Part shown: positions 53,241-62,612 of the stretch, piece after piece
Layout: every line of letters begins with the position of its first letter
Position numbering within the stretch: the first letter of the stretch is position 1
NCBI GenBank assembly: GCA_019413925.1
Contig: DXMY01000050.1
Coordinates: 1 to 64,000, forward strand
Length of the DNA: 64,000 bases
Direction: 5' to 3'
From: Collinsella sp.
Lineage (GTDB): Bacteria; Actinomycetota; Coriobacteriia; Coriobacteriales; Coriobacteriaceae
Made by a program: the position numbers and the translations under genes
Notes under the pieces: generated by a model
Seen by the model: only the letters and a program-made list of their open reading frames with translations
Database searches by the model: none
Told to the model about the DNA's origin: nothing

Positions 53241-53372
53241 CGCAGCTAACGTCTACAACAAGTAAACAGCACGGCGACAAAACTTACAGTACCGTCATCC
53301 GCAACTTCTATGCGCCCGCCTATCGCGACGGGCGTATATACTTATCGGAGCCATATCGATAAAGGAGACGCT

Positions 53373-54785
53373 ATGTCCAAGGTCCCCACGATCAATCCGG
53401 GTCCTGACGATTCCGATCGCATGCCCCAAGATGCCACCGAGACCCTGCCGATTATCAGCGCTGCAGACACCAAGCAGCCCCAAACGAGTCTCGACGATTC
53501 GACCGATATCTCCGATGAAGAAGCCTATGCAAAGCTCAAGGCAAAGCGTGCCGAGCGTCGGCGCAAAAAGCTCATCCGACGCGGTATCGCCGTCGGTGTC
53601 GTTGTTACCATCGCGCTCATTGCCATCATCGCAACGCTGGTCATCAACGCGCAACCCGCAGGCACCAACGGACCGGTGACCGACATGGTCACCGAAGGCA
53701 CGTTTACCACCACAGTCGAAGCCAAGGGGCAGCTTAAGCCCATCTCGGCATCGGTCGTCTCCCCTTCTGTCGACGGTACGGTTGAAAAGATCAACGTGCA
53801 GGCCGGACAGAGCGTCAACGAGGGCGACGTACTCATGACCATTAAGAACGACGCGCTCGATAGCGCTGTTTCCGAGGCGCAGCGCGCGGTCGCGGCCGCC
53901 CAGGAAGACCTGAACAATGCAAAGGTGGCACTCGCGGCCGCACAGGCCGCACCGACAACGGACAGTGACGGATCGACCGGCCCATCGGACGCAAACGCCA
54001 ACGCAAATGCCGTCTCGACCGCCCAGCGCAACCTCGCCTCGGCCCAGGCAACGCTGGAGCAGGCAACTGCAAAGGCGGCCGAGCGCACCGTAAAGGCCCC
54101 CAGTTCGGGCAACATCGTCGAGCTCAACGCCAAAGTCGGTGCCACGGTGACCGGAGGCACGATCATGGGCGAAGGCGACACGAGCGGCGGCAAGCAGTGC
54201 ATGCAAATCGCCGACCTGTCCAAGATGAAGGTGACGGTTCAGGTGGGCGAAAAGGATATCGCCAAAATTGCCGTGGGCCAAAGCGCCAACGTGACCTATC
54301 CCGCGTTTCCCGATATCGTGAGCCAGGGCACCGTCACGGCTATCGCCTCGGTGGCAAACTCTGACTCCGGCTCCGGTAGCGGCGGCAGCGTGACCTTTAA
54401 CGTCGACATCCTCATCGAAGCACCCGACAGTCGCCTTAAGCCGGGTATGACTGCCGAGGTCTCGGTAGTGACCGAGAAGCTCGACGACGTGGTTATGGTG
54501 CCGACCATGGCGCTGATGACCGAAGATGGCGAGCACTATTACGTCAATCTGGCCACCGATTCGGAAGGCAAGAAGACGCGCCGCGTGAAGGTGACCGTCG
54601 TGACGCAAAACGACAACGAGGCTGTAGTCGGTAAGACGCAGGTCAAGCGCGACGACCAGGGCAACGAGATCAACCCAGACGTCCCGGTTACCAAGTTACG
54701 CGACGGCGACACCATCGTGACGGATACCGGCGCAGGCATGACGGCAGACGGCGGCGACAATATGTCTGCCGACGAGGGCAAGTAA
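53373..54785 (+). CDS. MacA-type periplasmic adaptor / efflux membrane-fusion protein
   Basis: A protein of 470 aa. A basic cytosolic stretch and one membrane helix (about residues 70-92) are followed by a lipoyl-like half (GTVEKINVQAGQSVNEGDVL), a coiled-coil hairpin rich in Ala/Gln (about 160-240), the second lipoyl half, and a beta-barrel domain. The ATG at 53373 has AAGGAG upstream. The stop overlaps the ATPase start as TAATG, so the three genes act together. The substrate is unknown. Confidence 0.85.
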   Translation: MSKVPTINPGPDDSDRMPQDATETLPIISAADTKQPQTSLDDSTDISDEEAYAKLKAKRAERRRKKLIRRGIAVGVVVTIALIAIIATLVINAQPAGTNGPVTDMVTEGTFTTTVEAKGQLKPISASVVSPSVDGTVEKINVQAGQSVNEGDVLMTIKNDALDSAVSEAQRAVAAAQEDLNNAKVALAAAQAAPTTDSDGSTGPSDANANANAVSTAQRNLASAQATLEQATAKAAERTVKAPSSGNIVELNAKVGATVTGGTIMGEGDTSGGKQCMQIADLSKMKVTVQVGEKDIAKIAVGQSANVTYPAFPDIVSQGTVTAIASVANSDSGSGSGGSVTFNVDILIEAPDSRLKPGMTAEVSVVTEKLDDVVMVPTMALMTEDGEHYYVNLATDSEGKKTRRVKVTVVTQNDNEAVVGKTQVKRDDQGNEINPDVPVTKLRDGDTIVTDTGAGMTADGGDNMSADEGK

Positions 54786-55558
54786 TGCGTCCCGTCATCG
54801 ACATCCGCAACGTGCACCGCATCTTTGAGAGCGAGGCCGGTTGCGCCCACATCCTGCACAACGTGAGCCTGGCGGTGAACCCCGGTGAGTTCGTCGCCAT
54901 CACCGGCCCCTCGGGCTCGGGCAAGTCGACGCTCATGAACATCCTGGGCTGCCTGGACAAGCCGACGGCGGGTGATTATTTCCTGCAAGGGCTCAACGTC
55001 GCCGAGCTCGACGATGATGAGCTCACCGAGGTGCGCGCGCTGAGCATCGGCTTTGTCTTTCAGAGTTTTAACTTGCTGCCGCGTCTGACGGTGATCGAAA
55101 ACGTCATGCTGCCGCTGTCCTACACCAATGTGCCGCGTAGCCAGCGCGAGATGCGCGCCGTGCACGCGCTGCAAGCCGTCACACAGCCGGTCGACCATTG
55201 GGACCACCGCATATCGGAACTCTCGGGCGGACAGATGCAGCGCGTCGCCATCGCGCGCGCCCTCGTCAACGACCCGCCCATCATTTTGGCCGACGAGCCA
55301 ACGGGAAATCTAGACTCGACAACCGGGGCGCTCGTCATGGAAACCTTCCACAAGCTCCAGAAACGCGGCAAGACCATCGTACTCATTACGCATGCCCCCG
55401 GCATCGCCGCCGAGGCCGATCGAGCCGTAACCATCCGTGACGGGCGAATCCATGACGGCGCATATGTCGCGCATACACCGAATACGTTACGCGGGGCCGT
55501 CAAAAACCTGCCCGAGATTTCTGCAACCACCAATCAGCCGAAAGGAGCGAAGGCATGA
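54785..55558 (+). CDS. MacB/LolD-type ABC transporter ATPase
   Basis: A protein of 257 aa. Walker A GPSGSGKST, Q-loop FVFQSFNLLPRL, signature LSGGQMQRVAIARAL, Walker B IILADEPTGNLDS and the H-loop ITHAPG are intact. It overlaps both neighbours (TAATG upstream, ATGA downstream). It powers the permease encoded next. Confidence 0.92.
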   Translation: MRPVIDIRNVHRIFESEAGCAHILHNVSLAVNPGEFVAITGPSGSGKSTLMNILGCLDKPTAGDYFLQGLNVAELDDDELTEVRALSIGFVFQSFNLLPRLTVIENVMLPLSYTNVPRSQREMRAVHALQAVTQPVDHWDHRISELSGGQMQRVAIARALVNDPPIILADEPTGNLDSTTGALVMETFHKLQKRGKTIVLITHAPGIAAEADRAVTIRDGRIHDGAYVAHTPNTLRGAVKNLPEISATTNQPKGAKA

Positions 55559-56769
55559 GCACCCGCGATCTTGTCCAAGAAGCCCTTCACTCGCTCGAGG
55601 CCAACAAGGGACGCAGCCTGCTCACCATCCTTGGCATCGTCATTGGCATCGCCTCGGTCATCGCCATGACTTCGCTCATCGGCGGTATCCAAAACAGCCT
55701 GGTCAACAGCCTGGGCCTCAATGCAGCCCGCATGGTAGAGATCTATTCGTCCCAAGAACTCACCGATTCGGATGTGGAAAAGCTTCGCAAACTGGTGCCG
55801 CAGATTGAGCAGATCGGCATCGTCGATAGCGCCTATTCCGAGTACAAGGTCGGGGATAAAAGCTATACCGTCATGGCACACGGCGTCGATAGCGACATGC
55901 TCGATGCCGTGGGCGCCAGCAAGCTCGTTGCGGGACGTGTCTATTCACAGGCAGAGTCTCAATCAGGCTCGCGCGTGGCGCTCATCAGCCGCGGCGGCGC
56001 CGATCAGCTTTACGGCAACGAACAGGACGCACTGGGGAAAACCATCAAGGTGTCCAACGGCGAGGTGCAGATTGTAGGCGTGATTGATGGCGGCAGCGAC
56101 TCCATGGGCTCGCTCACGCTGTATATGCCACGCGAAACCATCTCCGGCCTGTTTGGCGACGAGAATCCTTCATTTCCCAGCGTGACGGCACTTGCCGCCG
56201 AGGGCACAGACATGGACGAGCTCTGCAAGACCATCGAGTCTAAGGTGCGCGCGATGAAGGGCATCTCGGAGGATGATGAGTACGACAGCGTATCGACGAC
56301 CTCCATGAAAAGCGCCATCGATGCACTCAACTCGTTTATGGGCGCCTTCTCGCTCATCATGGGCGCTGTCGCCAGTATCTCACTGCTTGTCGGCGGAATC
56401 GGCATTATGAATATGATGCTTACCAACGTGACTGAGCGCATCCGCGAGATCGGTATTCGCCGTGCCTTGGGCGCCAGTCGCCGCGATATCACCGCGCAGT
56501 TTTTGGCCGAGTCCTCGGCGCTGTGCGTCACCGGTGGCCTGCTGGGTGTCCTGATTGGCTATCTGCTGGCCTGGGGCCTCGCGATGTTTGCCGCAGGATC
56601 AGGGGTTCTCAACGAGCTCGGTGCCAGTGGGGAGACCACACCGAGCTTTTCAATCGCCACGGTGCTGCTGGCCTTCGGCGTCTCCGTCGGCATCGGCGTA
56701 ATCTTTGGCTTCTACCCCGCTCGCCGCGCGGCAAAGCTCAACCCGGTGGAGTGCCTACGCTACCAGTAA
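55555..56769 (+). CDS. MacB/FtsX-type ABC transporter permease
   Basis: A protein of 404 aa with the four-helix topology of the family: one helix near residues 20-40 (LLTILGIVIGIASVIAM), a large extracytoplasmic domain (about 45-260), then three helices ending in the FGFYPARRAAKLNPVECLRY tail. GGIGIMNMMLTNVTERIREI is the typical coupling segment. It ends the export operon. Confidence 0.92.
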   Translation: MSTRDLVQEALHSLEANKGRSLLTILGIVIGIASVIAMTSLIGGIQNSLVNSLGLNAARMVEIYSSQELTDSDVEKLRKLVPQIEQIGIVDSAYSEYKVGDKSYTVMAHGVDSDMLDAVGASKLVAGRVYSQAESQSGSRVALISRGGADQLYGNEQDALGKTIKVSNGEVQIVGVIDGGSDSMGSLTLYMPRETISGLFGDENPSFPSVTALAAEGTDMDELCKTIESKVRAMKGISEDDEYDSVSTTSMKSAIDALNSFMGAFSLIMGAVASISLLVGGIGIMNMMLTNVTERIREIGIRRALGASRRDITAQFLAESSALCVTGGLLGVLIGYLLAWGLAMFAAGSGVLNELGASGETTPSFSIATVLLAFGVSVGIGVIFGFYPARRAAKLNPVECLRYQ

Positions 56770-56802
56770 GCCACCACCAGCTACCAGTAAGCCACCACCA
56801 AC
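56761..56802. repeat. 21-bp tandem duplication at the permease stop codon
   Basis: Positions 56761-56781 and 56782-56802 are the same 21 bp with one difference. The unit includes the last two codons and TAA stop of the permease, so the stop context is repeated downstream without effect on the protein. Confidence 0.8.
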
Positions 56803-56871
56803 AAGTTGCGGTGAATTAGGGACTGAATATGCTATCTAGCAGCAAAAACAGACACTATTTCACCGCAACTT
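56803..56871. repeat. Dispersed inverted repeat, copy 2
   Basis: AAGTTGCGGTGAA (56803-56815) and its exact complement (56859-56871) enclose 43 bp. Arms and the flanking GGACTG / CTATTTC bases match copy 1 at 40482-40548. Confidence 0.8.
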
Positions 56872-56874
56872 ATT

Positions 56875-56962
56875 GAAGGGCTGTTTGCGCCAGTTCTGGG
56901 CGTCGTCCTCGAGCTATTGATGGATAACGGGCTTGTACGGGTCGAGCTTGCTCGGGACGCTC
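56875..56962 (-). pseudogene. Fragment of an IS21-family (IstA-like) transposase
   Basis: Minus-strand translation reads PSKLDPYKPVIHQ, a TAG stop, then LEDDAQNWRKQ. This matches the SKLDPY...WLEED...RKQ segment of IS21-type transposases; the stop would replace Trp (TGG to TAG). Only about 29 codons remain. It lies between the core export operon and the corrinoid operon. Confidence 0.55.
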
Positions 56963-57001
56963 CTCCTCGCGGGCGGGAGGGCGCGCAGGCGCGGCAAGCG
57001 C

Positions 57002-57775
57002 CTAGCGCGCGAACTCCCGTAAGAGCACGTCTTCCACTTCCCGAAGCGAAAGGGCCCCGCTTCCCTCGGCGGGACGGGTGACCACGATGCAGCGCGCTCC
57101 CACGTCGCGCGCGGCGGCGAGCTTCTCGGCCGTGCCGCCTACGGTTCCCGAGTCCTTAGTCACAAGCCACTGGGCGCCCACCTGCCGAAGCATCGCCTCG
57201 TTGAGCTCGCGGGTGAAGGGCCCCTGCATGCCGATGACGTGCGACGGCGAAAACCCCGCGTCGACGCACTTCGTTATAGCACCGGGCAGCGGGAGCACAC
57301 GCACGAAGAAGCGCTCCGCGAAATCGGCGACGCTCGTGTAGGGAGCAAGCTCCTTGCTCCCCGTCGTGAGAAGCGCGCGACCCGGGTTCTCGGAGAGAAA
57401 GCGCGCCGCGCAGGCGATCGACGCGACCGCCACGACGCCTTTGGGCAGCGCCTCGACCGGGCGCGCAAGGCGCAGGCATCGTGCACCCACGGCGAGCGAA
57501 GCGGCCCGGATGTTGCCGCTTGCGAGCGTAGCGAAGGGGTGCGTGGCGTCGACAACGATGCACGCGCCGGAAAGCTCGCGCTCCATGTCGGCATCGTCGA
57601 GCCTGCCCGCATGCACCTCGATGCCCGGAAGCTCGCCCAAAAGCTCGCCTCCGTACTCGGTTGCCGCGTAGGCACGGGCGGGGATGCCCGCCCTGCTCGC
57701 CCATTCGCACAGAAGGCGGCCCTCGGTGGTGCCGGCGAAGATGCGCAGCGCCGGCGCGGATGCGGGCGCCGTCAC
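57002..57775 (-). CDS. cobK: Precorrin-6A reductase
   Basis: A protein of 257 aa. RIFAGTTEGRLLCEWA is the CobK/CbiJ nucleotide-binding signature; VDATHPFA and the later VTKDSGTVGGTAEKL segment are also conserved. It reduces a macrocycle double bond of (cobalt-)precorrin-6A with NADPH. GTG at 57775 overlaps the cobH stop (GTGA); the long upstream open frame is a GC-rich artefact. It is the last gene of the operon in transcription order. Confidence 0.88.
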   Translation of the reverse strand: MTAPASAPALRIFAGTTEGRLLCEWASRAGIPARAYAATEYGGELLGELPGIEVHAGRLDDADMERELSGACIVVDATHPFATLASGNIRAASLAVGARCLRLARPVEALPKGVVAVASIACAARFLSENPGRALLTTGSKELAPYTSVADFAERFFVRVLPLPGAITKCVDAGFSPSHVIGMQGPFTRELNEAMLRQVGAQWLVTKDSGTVGGTAEKLAAARDVGARCIVVTRPAEGSGALSLREVEDVLLREFAR

Positions 57776-58413
57776 TTCGGGCCGCCTGGGCGCGTGATCT
57801 GGTAGAGCAGCGCGTTCATAATGGCAGCCGCCACGGTCGAGCCGCCCTTGCGACCCCTCGCGACGATGGCTGGCACGCGTCGTGCGAGTAGCTCCTCTTT
57901 CGCCTCGACCACGTTCACAAACCCGACCGGCACCCCAACGACGAGCGCGGGCGCGATCTTCCCCGCGTCCATGAGCTCGGCGAGGCGCAGAAGTGCTGTG
58001 GGAGCGTTGCCGACGGCCACGATGAGCGGACCCTCGATGCCGCAAGCTTTGTCCATGCTCGCAACGGCGCGAGTCGTGCCCGCGGCGCGCGCAGCCGCGG
58101 CGACATCAGGGTCGGCCATGAAGCACACGGCCTTGCAGCCGAGCTTCGCGAGCGCGGGCTTGCTTATGCCTGCGAGCGCCATGTTCGTGTCGGTGAGCAC
58201 CGTGGCCCCTGCGCGCAGTGCGTCGAGCGCACAGTGCGCGGCGTCATGGGTGAACACGAGGGAATCGGCGTACGAGAAGTCGGCAGTGGTGTGGATGACG
58301 CGCTTCACGACGGGCTCTTCGAGCGGCGGGAACGTGCGGCCGCCGAGCTCTTCGGTGATGATCTCGAAGCTGCGCCGCTCGATGTCGCCGGGCGCCATCT
58401 CCTTGGAATCCAT
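57772..58413 (-). CDS. cobH: Precorrin-8X methylmutase
   Basis: A protein of 213 aa. KRVIHTTADFSYADSL holds the catalytic histidine; GATVLTDTNMALAGI and VGNAPTALLRL are family motifs. It moves the C-11 methyl to C-12, giving (cobalt-)hydrogenobyrinate. The ATG abuts the cobO stop, with GGAG six bases upstream. Whether the route is aerobic or anaerobic (then cbiC) cannot be told from this gene. Confidence 0.92.
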   Translation of the reverse strand: MDSKEMAPGDIERRSFEIITEELGGRTFPPLEEPVVKRVIHTTADFSYADSLVFTHDAAHCALDALRAGATVLTDTNMALAGISKPALAKLGCKAVCFMADPDVAAAARAAGTTRAVASMDKACGIEGPLIVAVGNAPTALLRLAELMDAGKIAPALVVGVPVGFVNVVEAKEELLARRVPAIVARGRKGGSTVAAAIMNALLYQITRPGGPK

Positions 58414-58929
58414 CTAGTACTCCACTCCTTCCCTTGCACATATCCCCTGCTCGTAGGGATGTTTCTTGCACCGCATCTCGGTTATGTAGTCGGCCTTCTC
58501 CACGATCTTGTGGGAAGGCGCGCGCCCGGTGAGCGCTACTTCGACGCCGCGCGCGGACATATCGAACGCGCGGTCCACGAGCGCCTCGTCGACAAGCCCC
58601 TTCGAAAGCGCGTCGAGCGCCTCGTCGAGCACGAGCAGTCCCTCTTGCGCGCCCTCGAGCTCGGCGAGCGCGGAAGCGAGGTTCCCATCGTGCAGCTCGC
58701 ACGTCGCGGCAAGTTCTTCCGACGTCATCGACCAGGTAAACTTGTCCGACACCTTCCCCGCGAACACGGGCACGCCGAAATGCTCGGCGAGCAGGCGCAC
58801 CTCCCCGCTTTCGCCGTCTTTCAGGAACTGCACGACGACGACGCGGCGGCCTGCAGCGAGCATGCGAAGGGCGAGGCCCATCGCCGCCGTGGTCTTGCCT
58901 TTGCCGTCGCCATGATACACGTGGATCAT
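58414..58929 (-). CDS. cobO: Corrinoid adenosyltransferase (CobA/CobO/BtuR family)
   Basis: A protein of 171 aa. YHGDGKGKTTAAMGLALRML is the family P-loop; VVVQFLKDG and LLVLDEALDAL follow. It transfers the 5'-deoxyadenosyl group of ATP to the cobalt of corrinoids. The ATG overlaps the cobQ stop (ATGA), with GAGGAGGG upstream. The open frame extends 168 codons further upstream but only antisense-like Arg/Ala-rich sequence is there. Confidence 0.92.
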   Translation of the reverse strand: MIHVYHGDGKGKTTAAMGLALRMLAAGRRVVVVQFLKDGESGEVRLLAEHFGVPVFAGKVSDKFTWSMTSEELAATCELHDGNLASALAELEGAQEGLLVLDEALDALSKGLVDEALVDRAFDMSARGVEVALTGRAPSHKIVEKADYITEMRCKKHPYEQGICAREGVEY

Positions 58930-60425
58930 ACGCCCTCCTCGATAATGCGGTAGACATACTCCATGTCGAGCGCCCCGCGCACGACGTCGGCCAGGCGGTC
59001 GAACTCGCGCGCACGGTGATCGGCCGCGGACGCCGCGCCCGCAGCACCCACGACGTTCTCGGGCAGGCCGCGCATGCGCGCGAGCGAGCGCGCGAGGGCG
59101 AGCGCCACCCCCGGTTCGTCGAACAGGCCGTGGAGATAGGTTCCGAACACGTTTCCGCAGGCCGCGCCTTCTGGTTTGCCGCCAATCGTGCCCGCAGGAG
59201 CGCAGGAGACGGTCGTTTCGCCGTCGTGAATCTCGTACCCGCGCGCCGTCATGCCGTTCCACACCGAGAACGCGCCTTGGGCGCCCGTGATGCGCAGTGC
59301 CGACTGGGCGAGGCGCTTTTCCTCCTTGAACACCGTACTTGCAGGGATGAGCCCGAGCCCGCGCACGGTGCCAGCGCCTTCCCTGCCGTGCGGGTCGGAA
59401 AGCTCGTCTCCCAAAAGCTGGTAGCCTCCGCATATGCCGAGCACCGGCGTGCCCGCGCCCGAAAGCGCGCGTACACAGGCTCCGATGCCGCTAGCCGCAA
59501 GCCAGCGCGCGTCGTCGAGCGTGGTCTTCGAGCCGGGGAGCACCACCAGGTCGGGTCGGCCCAGATCGGTCGTCGAGGAAACGTAGCGCACGCCCACGCC
59601 GGGCACGCGCGAAAGCGGGTCGAAGTCGGTGAAGTTCGAAAGATGCGGAAGACGCACGACGGCGACGTCGATGACGCCGCGCGCCTCGCGGGCAGATAGG
59701 CGCGGCGCGAGCGAGTCCTCGTCGTCCAGGTCGAGCGTAAGATACGGCACGACCCCCACGACGGGAACCCCGCACATCTTCTCGAGCGGGGCCAAACCCG
59801 GGCGCAGGATTTCCACATCGCCGCGGAACTTGTTCACCACAAGCCCCCGCAAAAGCGCGCGGTCCTCGGGCGCAAGGAGCGCGACCGTGCCGTAAAGCTG
59901 GGCAAACACCCCGCCTGGGTCGATGTCGCCCGCGAGCAGCACGGGGGAGGACACGGCGCGCGCGAGCCCCATGTTGACGATGTCGTTTTCAGCAAGGTTG
60001 ATTTCGACGGGGCTGCCGGCGCCCTCGATGACGATGACGTCGTTTTCCTCCGCGAGCGAATCGAACGCCTCCAAAATCTGCGGCATGAGCGCCTTCTTTC
60101 GCGCGAAGTAGTCCCTCGCAGCAAAGGCTCTCTGCGCCTTGCCGGCCACGATAAGCTGGCTTCGGTGGTCGCTTTCGGGCTTGAGCAGGATGGGGTTCAT
60201 GCGCACGTCGGGCGCGATGCCGCACGCCTCGGCCTGCATGATCTGGGCGCGCCCCATCTCGAGCCCATCGGCCGTGACACCGCTGTTGAGCGCCATGTTC
60301 TGGCTCTTGAAGGGAGCCACGCGCAGGCCGTCCTGCGAAAGCACACGGCACAGCCCCGCCGCAAGCAGGCTCTTCCCCGCGTTCGACATGGTGCCCTGGA
60401 TCATGATGGGCTTCGCCCTACCCAC
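58926..60425 (-). CDS. cobQ: Cobyric acid synthase
   Basis: A protein of 499 aa. IMIQGTMSNAGKSLLAAGLC is the dethiobiotin-synthetase-like ATP site; the glutamine amidotransferase domain has PVLGICGGYQLLG (nucleophile Cys) and FGTYLHGLFDE (catalytic His). It amidates four side chains of adenosylcobyrinate diamide. GTG at 60425 has GGAGG eight bases upstream and overlaps the cobD end by 8 bp; the frame opens earlier. Confidence 0.92.
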   Translation of the reverse strand: MGRAKPIMIQGTMSNAGKSLLAAGLCRVLSQDGLRVAPFKSQNMALNSGVTADGLEMGRAQIMQAEACGIAPDVRMNPILLKPESDHRSQLIVAGKAQRAFAARDYFARKKALMPQILEAFDSLAEENDVIVIEGAGSPVEINLAENDIVNMGLARAVSSPVLLAGDIDPGGVFAQLYGTVALLAPEDRALLRGLVVNKFRGDVEILRPGLAPLEKMCGVPVVGVVPYLTLDLDDEDSLAPRLSAREARGVIDVAVVRLPHLSNFTDFDPLSRVPGVGVRYVSSTTDLGRPDLVVLPGSKTTLDDARWLAASGIGACVRALSGAGTPVLGICGGYQLLGDELSDPHGREGAGTVRGLGLIPASTVFKEEKRLAQSALRITGAQGAFSVWNGMTARGYEIHDGETTVSCAPAGTIGGKPEGAACGNVFGTYLHGLFDEPGVALALARSLARMRGLPENVVGAAGAASAADHRAREFDRLADVVRGALDMEYVYRIIEEGV

Positions 60426-61641
60426 GGGTATCGACCTCCTTCGCCGAACCTCGGCCATCCGCGCCCGCCATAGCGTCGCTGCAAGAAGCGCCGCCCCGTT
60501 CGTCGGGTTCGCCTTCGCCCGATGCGCCTTCCGCCCGAAGCGCGCGGCTGAACGCCATCGCAAGCCGGGCGTTCTCCTTGCGCGTGCGCACCGCGACGCG
60601 GCACCAGAAACGGGACAGTACCGAAAACGAGTCGCACGTGCGGACCAAAACCCCCTGTTTATACAGGCGCTCGGGGATGTCTTTCGCCGGCGTGCGGACT
60701 AAAAGGAAGTTCGCATCCGACGGCACGACGGAAAGCCCGAGCGAGGAGAGCTCGTGGGAAAGCCACGATCGCTCGCCCGCCAATACATCGCGCGTGCGCG
60801 AGACGTATTCGACGTCTTCCAGGGCGGCGATGCCCGCGGCCTCGGCGACCGAGGAGACGGGCCACGTCTGCCCCGCCCGGCAAATCCCCTCGATGAGTTG
60901 GGCGTTTCCGCTGATCAGATACCCCAACCGCAACCCTGCCATTCCGTAGAGCTTGGTGAACGCGGAGAGCACGGCCACATGGTGCGAACACGCGGCGCGT
61001 GCGGCCACGCTCCTTTCGCGGGCGTCGGGCGCAAATCCGAGGAAGCACTCGTCCACGACGAGCAGCGCGCCCACCTGCTCGCAGCGGCAAGCCGCCTCGT
61101 CGATCACGCGGGGGTCGACGAGGCGCCCCGTCGGGTTGTTCGGATTGCAGAGGTACGCCAAGTCTCCCGGCCCCTCGATCGCGCGGGCGAAGGAGGCGGG
61201 CACGTCGAAGTCATCCGCTTCGGAGAGCGGGAACTCCTGCACGCATGCGCCGTAGTACGATGCCGCCTCCGCATATTCAGAGAACGTCGGCGCGCACACG
61301 ACGATGCGTTTCGGGCGCACCGCCGCGGCGAGCCGCCAGATGATGTCGGACGCGCCCGCGCCGCAAACAATAGTATCTTCGGGAATGCCCTGGGCGCGCG
61401 CTAGGGCGCGAACGAGGGCGAGGCTTTCCCTATCGGGGTAGGCGTCGATTCGAGAAAGCGCCTTGCAAGCTGCGGCGACGGCGCGCGGCGAGGGGCCTGC
61501 CGGATTCACGTTCACCGAGAAGTCAATGAGGTCGGAGACGCCCCCTTCGCAAGCGATGCCGAGCGATTGCGAGCTGCCCCCATGCGTACGGGCGCGCAGG
61601 ATTCCCCCGGCAGCCCGGGGCGCGGCGTGGTCTTCCCTCAT
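60418..61641 (-). CDS. cobD: Threonine-phosphate decarboxylase-like aminotransferase (CobD/CobC)
   Basis: A protein of 407 aa of the PLP fold-type I class. Features are DFSVNVNPAGPSPRAV at the N-terminus, CGAGASDIIWRLA, YLCNPNNPTGRLV, VVDECFLGF and SAFTKLYGMAGLRLGY with the PLP lysine. It supplies (R)-1-amino-2-propanol phosphate. The C-terminal 45 residues are a low-complexity extension beyond the usual length. The ATG overlaps the cbiB stop (ATGA). Confidence 0.88.
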   Translation of the reverse strand: MREDHAAPRAAGGILRARTHGGSSQSLGIACEGGVSDLIDFSVNVNPAGPSPRAVAAACKALSRIDAYPDRESLALVRALARAQGIPEDTIVCGAGASDIIWRLAAAVRPKRIVVCAPTFSEYAEAASYYGACVQEFPLSEADDFDVPASFARAIEGPGDLAYLCNPNNPTGRLVDPRVIDEAACRCEQVGALLVVDECFLGFAPDARERSVAARAACSHHVAVLSAFTKLYGMAGLRLGYLISGNAQLIEGICRAGQTWPVSSVAEAAGIAALEDVEYVSRTRDVLAGERSWLSHELSSLGLSVVPSDANFLLVRTPAKDIPERLYKQGVLVRTCDSFSVLSRFWCRVAVRTRKENARLAMAFSRALRAEGASGEGEPDERGGASCSDAMAGADGRGSAKEVDTRG

Positions 61642-62612
61642 GCCATCGCCCCCACGGCGAGCACGACCGCCGCGCGCGCGGCGCCGAAGACGACGAGCGC
61701 GCATACGGACGCGGCGAGCATGAGCCTCGTCGCCCGGGCGATGTCGTCCCACTCGATTTCACGGGACGCGTCGCCTATCGTCGGTTTATCAACGAGCTTG
61801 CCAAAATACACCGCGGGTCCTGCCAGGCGCAGCCCGAGCGCGCCCGCGCACGCCGACTCGGTCTGCGCCGCGTTCGGGCTCGCATGGCGACGCCTGTCGC
61901 GGCGCCAGATGCGCGCCGCCCCGCGCGCGTCGAGCCCGACGATCGGGCACACGGCGATCATGAGCAGGGCCGATAAGCGCGAGGGAATCCAGTTCACCGC
62001 ATCGTCGAGGCGCGCCGAGGCGCAGCCGAAGTCGATGTAGCGCTCGTTTTTGTAGCCCACCATGCTGTCGAGCGTGTTCACCGCCTTGTACGCCATACCC
62101 AAGGGCGCACCCCCGATCATAAGGTAGAAAAGCGGCGCGATGACGCCGTCGCTCGCGTTCTCCGCCACCGTTTCCACAGCGGCGCGCGCGACGCCCTGCT
62201 CGTCGAGAACAGACGTGTCGCGTCCCACGATGAGCCCGACTGTTTCGCGCGCCGCGACAAGGCCGCCCTTCGAGAACGCGCGGGCCACGGCCAGGCTCTG
62301 GCGGCGCAGCTCGCATGCCGCGAGAATCTGATAGCTCGCCCATGCCTCGGCCACGAAGCGCAAGCCGGAGTGAACCATACCGCAAAGATGCAGGATTCCC
62401 CAGGTCAAAAGCCCACACGCAAGCGGAAGCGCCACGGCGAGCACAAGCCCTGCGGCGCGCGTGCCCGCGGGCGTTTGCGGGAATACGCGCCGCAGGCGGC
62501 CTTCGGCCCACGTGATCGCGCGCCCCATGGCGACGACGGGATGGGGAAGCCAGCGCGGGTCGCCGAAGACAAGGTCGGCCGCGAACCCGGCGGCGACGGC
62601 AAGAATCGTCAT
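61638..62612 (-). CDS. cbiB: Adenosylcobinamide-phosphate synthase
   Basis: A protein of 324 aa, an integral membrane protein with several hydrophobic helices. DLVFGDPRWLPHPVVAMG, AENASDGVIAPLFYLMIGG and NTLDSMVGYKNERY are the family signatures. It joins the aminopropanol arm to adenosylcobyric acid. The ATG at 62612 overlaps the upstream stop (TGATG). The symbol cbiB avoids confusion with the decarboxylase, since cobD is used for both. Confidence 0.92.
   Translation of the reverse strand: MTILAVAAGFAADLVFGDPRWLPHPVVAMGRAITWAEGRLRRVFPQTPAGTRAAGLVLAVALPLACGLLTWGILHLCGMVHSGLRFVAEAWASYQILAACELRRQSLAVARAFSKGGLVAARETVGLIVGRDTSVLDEQGVARAAVETVAENASDGVIAPLFYLMIGGAPLGMAYKAVNTLDSMVGYKNERYIDFGCASARLDDAVNWIPSRLSALLMIAVCPIVGLDARGAARIWRRDRRRHASPNAAQTESACAGALGLRLAGPAVYFGKLVDKPTIGDASREIEWDDIARATRLMLAASVCALVVFGAARAAVVLAVGAMA

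Noticed and set aside
58244..59433. Arg/Ala-rich frames over the corrinoid genes
   Set aside because: Very high GC opens all frames; true genes are fixed by motifs and by the 1-8-bp overlaps.
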